A stretch of 9,293 bases of DNA, taken from assembly GCA_028718065.1 (NCBI GenBank), contig JAQUMP010000105.1:1-9293 (forward strand), in the 5' to 3' direction. The notes beneath the pieces are model-generated. The model saw only the letters and a list, made by a program, of their open reading frames with translations, searched no databases and was not told the origin of the DNA. The position numbers were made by a program, and so were the translations under genes. Of the stretch, positions 6,175-9,293 are shown piece after piece. This stretch comes from Chitinivibrionales bacterium. Its GTDB lineage: Bacteria; Fibrobacterota; Chitinivibrionia; Chitinivibrionales; FEN-1185. The first letter of the stretch is position 1. The number at the start of each line of letters is the position of its first letter.

Positions 6175-7371
6175 TTAAAAAGATAAAGGTTGTTGATATA
6201 ATGGGACTCTTTTAACCACATTTTCCAGGTAATAGCGCGTCTCGACAAACGGCAAATTATGGACCAGGCGATCGTAAACTTCCCCGGAATTATTGATTGA
6301 ATTAATCGCGATTATTGCCGGGGCCAGGTTGCGCTGCCCGATAAAAGCGTAGGCGACATTCAGGGACCCGGTATTATAGCCGGCGATCGAGCAATACATG
6401 CGGCACTCCTTATTGGCAACTTCCCCAAAGGCCCGGGTTTTGAGAAGGTAAAGATAAGCGCACCCCAACTCGATGTTCGTTTCCGGATCGTAAAGATATT
6501 CCGCGCGCGGAATTGCCGCGGCGCTGTCATTAATAAATTTGAGGGCTTCGTATGCCCCTTTTTCGGGGACAAGCTGCATAAGCCCGATGGCATTTTCATT
6601 CGATCGGGCCAGGGGATTGAAATAGGATTCGGTATGCATTATTGCCAGCACCTGCGCCTGGTCAAGGTCGTATTTGACGCAATATTTTTTCACCAACGGA
6701 AGAAACGGCGCCATGCGCCGCGCCAGATGGTCCGGTGCAAGGGGAAATGTTAGTACATATTTTTCGTCCGCGTTTTCAGGCATGGGTGCTGCGGTAATGG
6801 CGCCGGTCTCAACCGTCCGGTTGGCAAACGCGTTAATGTTTTCCGGCGCTACGGTACTTCCCGCGGAATCAACGACCTGGTTTGATAAAATCGGCTTTGT
6901 AAACGCAAAATCGGAAGAGCGTTGCGTCTTGATCGGGATTGCGGCAACGGTCCCCTTGCTGGTTAAAACACGCACGATGGCCCCGGCCAATTTACTTTTA
7001 ATAATGCTCTGTGCGGTATCAATGCGCGGCAGCAATACTTCGATCGTAACGGTTCCTTTTGCAAAATCGACGATGCTGCATGATTTTGTGTCTCCGCTGA
7101 ATTCGACCCATTGCCGGTTAGAAGACGAAATATATTCACCCCACTCCTTGATAATTGCTTTTTTAAATGTTTTAAAATCATCTTCATTTTTTTTTGACCA
7201 TCGATCGAACTCGGCTTGCGATTGGGCGGCAAAGCGTTCGCGCTGGATTGCCTGGTGGTTTTTGTAATCGCTAAATTCATTCTGTTGCGCGCAAACGGCA
7301 AGCGCACTCATGCCTATTATCGCAACAGCATTAATAATTAAGGTTTTCATATTATTGAATAGCACTTTCAT
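6175..7371 (-). CDS. mltC-like: MltC-like membrane-bound lytic murein transglycosylase
   Basis: This 398-aa protein cleaves the glycan strands of peptidoglycan in the periplasm, forming 1,6-anhydro-muramic ends (family knowledge). It starts with a signal peptide (TLIINAVAIIGMSALAVCA) whose likely cleavage is after AVCA. There is a cysteine, but valine before it makes a lipobox poor, unlike E. coli MltC, which is a lipoprotein. Residues about 45-190 match the MltC N-terminal domain (DUF3393): FKKAIIKEWGEYI, then SCSIVDFAKGTVTIEVLLP. Residues about 228-370 are a goose-lysozyme-type SLT domain with catalytic Glu248 in IMHTESYFNP, then NAIGLMQLVP and IAGYNTGS. Its length is close to E. coli MltC (about 360 aa). 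The ATG at 7371 lies 4 nt after the stop of the small ORF and has no Shine-Dalgarno, so it may be coupled; ATG 7350 (MKTLIIN) is an alternative that gives a more typical signal peptide. Confidence 0.92.
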   Translation of the reverse strand: MKVLFNNMKTLIINAVAIIGMSALAVCAQQNEFSDYKNHQAIQRERFAAQSQAEFDRWSKKNEDDFKTFKKAIIKEWGEYISSSNRQWVEFSGDTKSCSIVDFAKGTVTIEVLLPRIDTAQSIIKSKLAGAIVRVLTSKGTVAAIPIKTQRSSDFAFTKPILSNQVVDSAGSTVAPENINAFANRTVETGAITAAPMPENADEKYVLTFPLAPDHLARRMAPFLPLVKKYCVKYDLDQAQVLAIMHTESYFNPLARSNENAIGLMQLVPEKGAYEALKFINDSAAAIPRAEYLYDPETNIELGCAYLYLLKTRAFGEVANKECRMYCSIAGYNTGSLNVAYAFIGQRNLAPAIIAINSINNSGEVYDRLVHNLPFVETRYYLENVVKRVPLYQQPLSF

Positions 7372-7375
7372 GAAT

Positions 7376-7570
7376 TTAAACTAAGCAATATTTACGCCAA
7401 TAGGAACATCCGGGATTTGGCTTGTTGTCGGCGCTAAAGCGCTTTAGAATCCGGTTAGCAAATGCCCCGAGGTGCTGTTCCTGGTATTGCGAAAAGACCA
7501 TCGCGTAAATGGGAAAGGAAATTTGGCTTTGCAGTTCTTTAGGCGCAATTATCGGATAGGGGCGTGGCAT
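7376..7570 (-). CDS. Small hypothetical protein upstream of mltC-like gene
   Basis: This is a 64-aa ORF starting at ATG 7570 (MPRPYPIIAPKEL). AAAGGTGG (complement of 7579-7586) lies 8 nt before the ATG, a good ribosome binding site that favours it over the in-frame GTG at 7582. The product is soluble-looking, with no signal or TM segment, and is aromatic-rich in the middle (FPIYAMVFSQYQEQ). It has a basic C-terminus with two cysteines (CSYWRKYC). I recognise no family. Its TAA is 4 nt before the transglycosylase ATG, so it may be a leader or coupling ORF or a small gene of its own. It would be the first gene of the minus-strand block. Confidence 0.45.
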   Translation of the reverse strand: MPRPYPIIAPKELQSQISFPIYAMVFSQYQEQHLGAFANRILKRFSADNKPNPGCSYWRKYCLV

Positions 7571-7575
7571 GGTTA

Positions 7576-7604
7576 TTGCCACCTTTTAGGATATGAATTA
7601 AAAC
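7576..7604 (+). promoter_or_regulatory. Candidate sigma-70-type promoter for the small membrane protein pair
   Basis: TTGCCA (7576-7581, five of six to TTGACA), a 17-nt spacer and TAAAAC (7599-7604, four of six to TATAAT) lie 37 nt before the ATG at 7642. They fall in the divergent gap between the two transcription directions. The -35 overlaps the ribosome binding site of the small minus-strand ORF. This is pattern matching by eye only. Confidence 0.3.
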
Positions 7605-7641
7605 TTGAATGAAAAAATGAGGTAAAACCAGGGAGGAAATT

Positions 7642-7866
7642 ATGAATAGGCTACGGAAAGACGTGATTAAGTCCGGTTTGTGCATGATGGCGATAGTCGG
7701 CGTTGCCGGCTTAATCAAGATAGCCTGGCATCGACATCACTGCGCGGAGCATGAAAACAACGGCAAAAAACTTGACGAAAGGCTCAAGGATTCGATCCTT
7801 TCGCTGAACAAAGCGACCGCCCACATTCAAAGCGTATTTGAAAAAATAAAACTCAAGAAATCCTGA
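7642..7866 (+). CDS. Small single-TM protein with helical tail (first of a pair)
   Basis: This 74-aa protein starts at ATG 7642 with a strong Shine-Dalgarno (GGGAGG at 7631-7636, 5-nt spacer). The N-terminus is basic (MNRLRKDVIK), followed by a hydrophobic segment of about 18 residues (SGLCMMAIVGVAGLIKIAW). A His-rich turn HRHHCAEH (residues 31-38) comes next, then a charged amphipathic helix to the end (LDERLKDSILSLNKA and AHIQSVFEKIK). It is probably an inner-membrane anchor with a coiled-coil or membrane-apposed tail. No known family is recognised. It shares LxKAxxxIQxV and an A-[IL]-[VL]-GVA motif with the next gene, 34 nt downstream. HRHHC could bind metal, but this is inference. Confidence 0.75.
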   Translation: MNRLRKDVIKSGLCMMAIVGVAGLIKIAWHRHHCAEHENNGKKLDERLKDSILSLNKATAHIQSVFEKIKLKKS

Positions 7867-7900
7867 TTCTTTGAGCGAACATTTTAAAAGCGGGGTTTTT

Positions 7901-8206
7901 ATGGTTAAGAATAAATGTCATTGTCACGGTTTTTTCCATCTGGTTGCCCTACTCGGCGTCGCCGTGGCAACGTGGAAAGTGGTGCGCATTTGGCATGCGG
8001 GTTTTGCCCAAAAGACCGGCCATGTTCTGGATGTATCCATCAGTGTTGCGGCCCATGAACTCGAAAAAACCGCCGTTGCTTTAGAGGAATGGGCCGATAA
8101 CGGCCGGGGCGAAAATCTGGGGAAAGGCCTTGACGATGTCCTGGCGGACGCCAAGGCGGCTCTTGACAAAGCCAATGACATCATCCAGGGCGTTTTAAAG
8201 CATTAA
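7901..8206 (+). CDS. Small single-TM protein with helical tail (second of a pair)
   Basis: This is a 101-aa protein if it starts at ATG 7901. A GGGG run 5 nt upstream and the typical short basic N-terminus support that start. The longer form from TTG 7871 has no ribosome binding site. After MVKNKCHCHG comes a hydrophobic segment (about residues 11-28, FFHLVALLGVAVATWKVV). Then comes a long amphipathic helical region (HELEKTAVALEEWADNG, then GLDDVLADAKAALDKA) ending in IIQGVLKH. It resembles the preceding gene in TM and tail motifs, so the two are probably diverged duplicates and co-transcribed. CHCHG before the TM is Cys/His-rich like the HRHHC of its partner, although on the other side of the TM. 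No known family is recognised. Its TAA is 19 nt from the stop of the convergent porin-like gene. Confidence 0.75.
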   Translation: MVKNKCHCHGFFHLVALLGVAVATWKVVRIWHAGFAQKTGHVLDVSISVAAHELEKTAVALEEWADNGRGENLGKGLDDVLADAKAALDKANDIIQGVLKH

Positions 8207-8218
8207 TTTCCCCTAAAT

Positions 8219-8233
8219 CGTTTTATTAAAACG
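8219..8233. repeat. Short palindrome between convergent genes
   Basis: CGTTTT-ATT-AAAACG is a perfect 6-bp inverted repeat with a 3-nt loop, overlapping the stop codon of the porin-like gene. It lies where two convergent genes end, so a weak bidirectional terminator is conceivable. The stem is AT-rich and would be unstable. Confidence 0.3.
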
Positions 8234-9293
8234 TTCCGGTGAAAATAAGCTCCGGCCGCGTGGTGAGTTTGTAATCATAGGCGGTTTTGGGCAACTGGAT
8301 AAAGAAACGACAACGGGGCATCAAGATAAAGTTCTTGTTCACCGCCCAGCCGTATTTTAGGTCTACGAACGGATAGAGATCGTTTATATTTGTATTTTTA
8401 TCGTCTTTACAGGTGCTCAGATTGAAATCGCCATCGATCTTCCCTGGCCCCACTTTAACCGTTGCGCCGATATTGAAATTTATGCCAGAACGTTTAAAGG
8501 GTTTGGTGTTCAGCGGATCGACAATCGCCGTATCGGTAACCCGGTAGGAATTGTCATTGGAATTCTGGGCATATCCGATACCAGACCTGAGCGTAATCAT
8601 ATCGCTGAGCTTGTAACCAGCATCAAGACCAAGACCCAATTCCATATCGTTCTTATCCGTGAGCTTATTATAGGTCCGGTTGGGAATAATAAAAATTTGC
8701 GGTGTTACATTTAATCCGGCAACCTGGGCAAAACTCATGGGCAGCTCAAGATAAAGCTCAACAGCCGGGTGGTTGATAAGCATTGAATCCAACCCAAGGA
8801 GCGCCGGACGCTGCTCAATCATCGCCGTCATGAGTTCGATCCCGAGCTTGAATTGGTCTTTACAAATCGGCGCGCCGATGCGCAAACCGGTCTGGCTGAA
8901 GTTGGTGATTACACCCCATGGCAGATGGGCAGCCTTGGCGTAGTTTTTATTTGTAAAGAGCGAAACGCCGAGAAGGTCCATGAGCGCGGAGCCTTTGACG
9001 GGAATAATACCGGCAACGATATGCATATAACCCGGATCCCATTGAACATAGGCCAGGTCAAACCAGGGCGATGCCGGATCTCTCTTGGTATAATAATTAC
9101 CCGTAATACCTTTAAATTCGTCCGTGGCATACCAGTCATTGCCGATGTCGAACGCAAGTGAAACCTGGTCATTGGCCTTAACTTTTGCGCCAATATGATA
9201 GGCAATCTGGTTGGTGTAGGCGGCGCTGTCGCGCATTGGCAGGCCACCGGTGGGCTTGTCGGATACGATCTCATCGCGCAGGCGAAACATCGC
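8226..9293 (-). CDS. Porin-like outer-membrane beta-barrel, C-terminal part
   Basis: The frame is open at the right edge of the window, so the N-terminus and signal peptide are missing. About 355 residues are visible. It has many alternating-residue amphipathic segments typical of barrel strands: HIGAKVKANDQVSLAFDIGND, FDLAYVQWDPGYMHIVAGI, GINFNIGATVKVG, KIDGDFNLST, and a final strand RPELIFTGTF ending in Phe. A C-terminal Phe is the classic signal for the BAM assembly machinery. The opening visible segment (FRLRDEIVSDKP) is typical of the region soon after a porin signal peptide, so little may be missing. It probably forms a pore or channel for small molecules; the substrate cannot be read. 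It converges on the small membrane protein pair and is not part of the other minus-strand block, because plus-strand genes lie between them. Confidence 0.75.
   Translation of the reverse strand, partial: AMFRLRDEIVSDKPTGGLPMRDSAAYTNQIAYHIGAKVKANDQVSLAFDIGNDWYATDEFKGITGNYYTKRDPASPWFDLAYVQWDPGYMHIVAGIIPVKGSALMDLLGVSLFTNKNYAKAAHLPWGVITNFSQTGLRIGAPICKDQFKLGIELMTAMIEQRPALLGLDSMLINHPAVELYLELPMSFAQVAGLNVTPQIFIIPNRTYNKLTDKNDMELGLGLDAGYKLSDMITLRSGIGYAQNSNDNSYRVTDTAIVDPLNTKPFKRSGINFNIGATVKVGPGKIDGDFNLSTCKDDKNTNINDLYPFVDLKYGWAVNKNFILMPRCRFFIQLPKTAYDYKLTTRPELIFTGTF

Noticed and set aside
6674..7267. 197-codon open frame on the plus strand
   Set aside because: It is antisense to the clear MltC-like gene, its product has no recognisable domain, and it is explained as a shadow of the real coding frame.
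7871..7900. TTG start giving a 10-residue longer second small membrane protein
   Set aside because: There is no Shine-Dalgarno before it, while ATG 7901 has a G-run at suitable spacing and a normal basic N-terminus before the TM.
1..9293. CRISPR array, tRNA, insertion sequence or phage genes
   Set aside because: No regularly spaced repeats, tRNA-like cloverleaf, transposase or phage structural protein could be seen in any part of the window.

Overview
The window looks like a piece of chromosome from a diderm (Gram-negative) bacterium. Nearly every readable gene encodes an exported or membrane protein: a MltC-type lytic transglycosylase, an LPP20-type lipoprotein, proteins with signal peptides, and an outer-membrane beta-barrel ending in phenylalanine. 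No ribosomal, tRNA or other phylogenetic marker is present, so the phylum cannot be fixed. Most of the window is moderately GC-rich, but the leftmost gene is clearly AT-rich (bases 421-480 contain 19 G/C of 60; bases 901-960 contain 35 of 60).

Layout. Bases 1-657 (+) are the 3' end of an unrecognised, AT-rich, cysteine-containing gene. It converges on a long minus-strand block covering about 7570 down to 715. In order of transcription this block reads: a 64-aa small ORF; a MltC-like murein transglycosylase; a small LPP20-domain lipoprotein; a secreted WD40-propeller/caspase-like (peptidase C14) protein split by one in-frame amber codon at 5254-5256; an LPP20-DUF4384 protein; and a TPR protein resembling the RMD1-like helical repeat family. 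Most gaps are short (4-42 nt), with a 96-nt gap before the caspase gene. On the plus strand, 7642-8206 holds two small single-TM proteins that look like diverged paralogs. They converge on a C-terminal porin-like gene that runs off the right edge (8226-9293, minus).

How the genes may work together. The minus-strand block has two parts: a cell-wall/envelope pair (MltC plus LPP20 lipoprotein) and a possible exported caspase module (WD40-caspase, LPP20-DUF4384, TPR). All five main products carry apparent export signals. If expressed, the caspase-like enzyme would therefore act in the periplasm or at the outer membrane, not in the cytosol where caspase-type defence proteins usually act. This functional link is inferred from gene order and export signals only. 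The most notable oddity is the amber codon, which separates the signal peptide and first propeller blade from an otherwise uninterrupted frame that keeps both catalytic residues.
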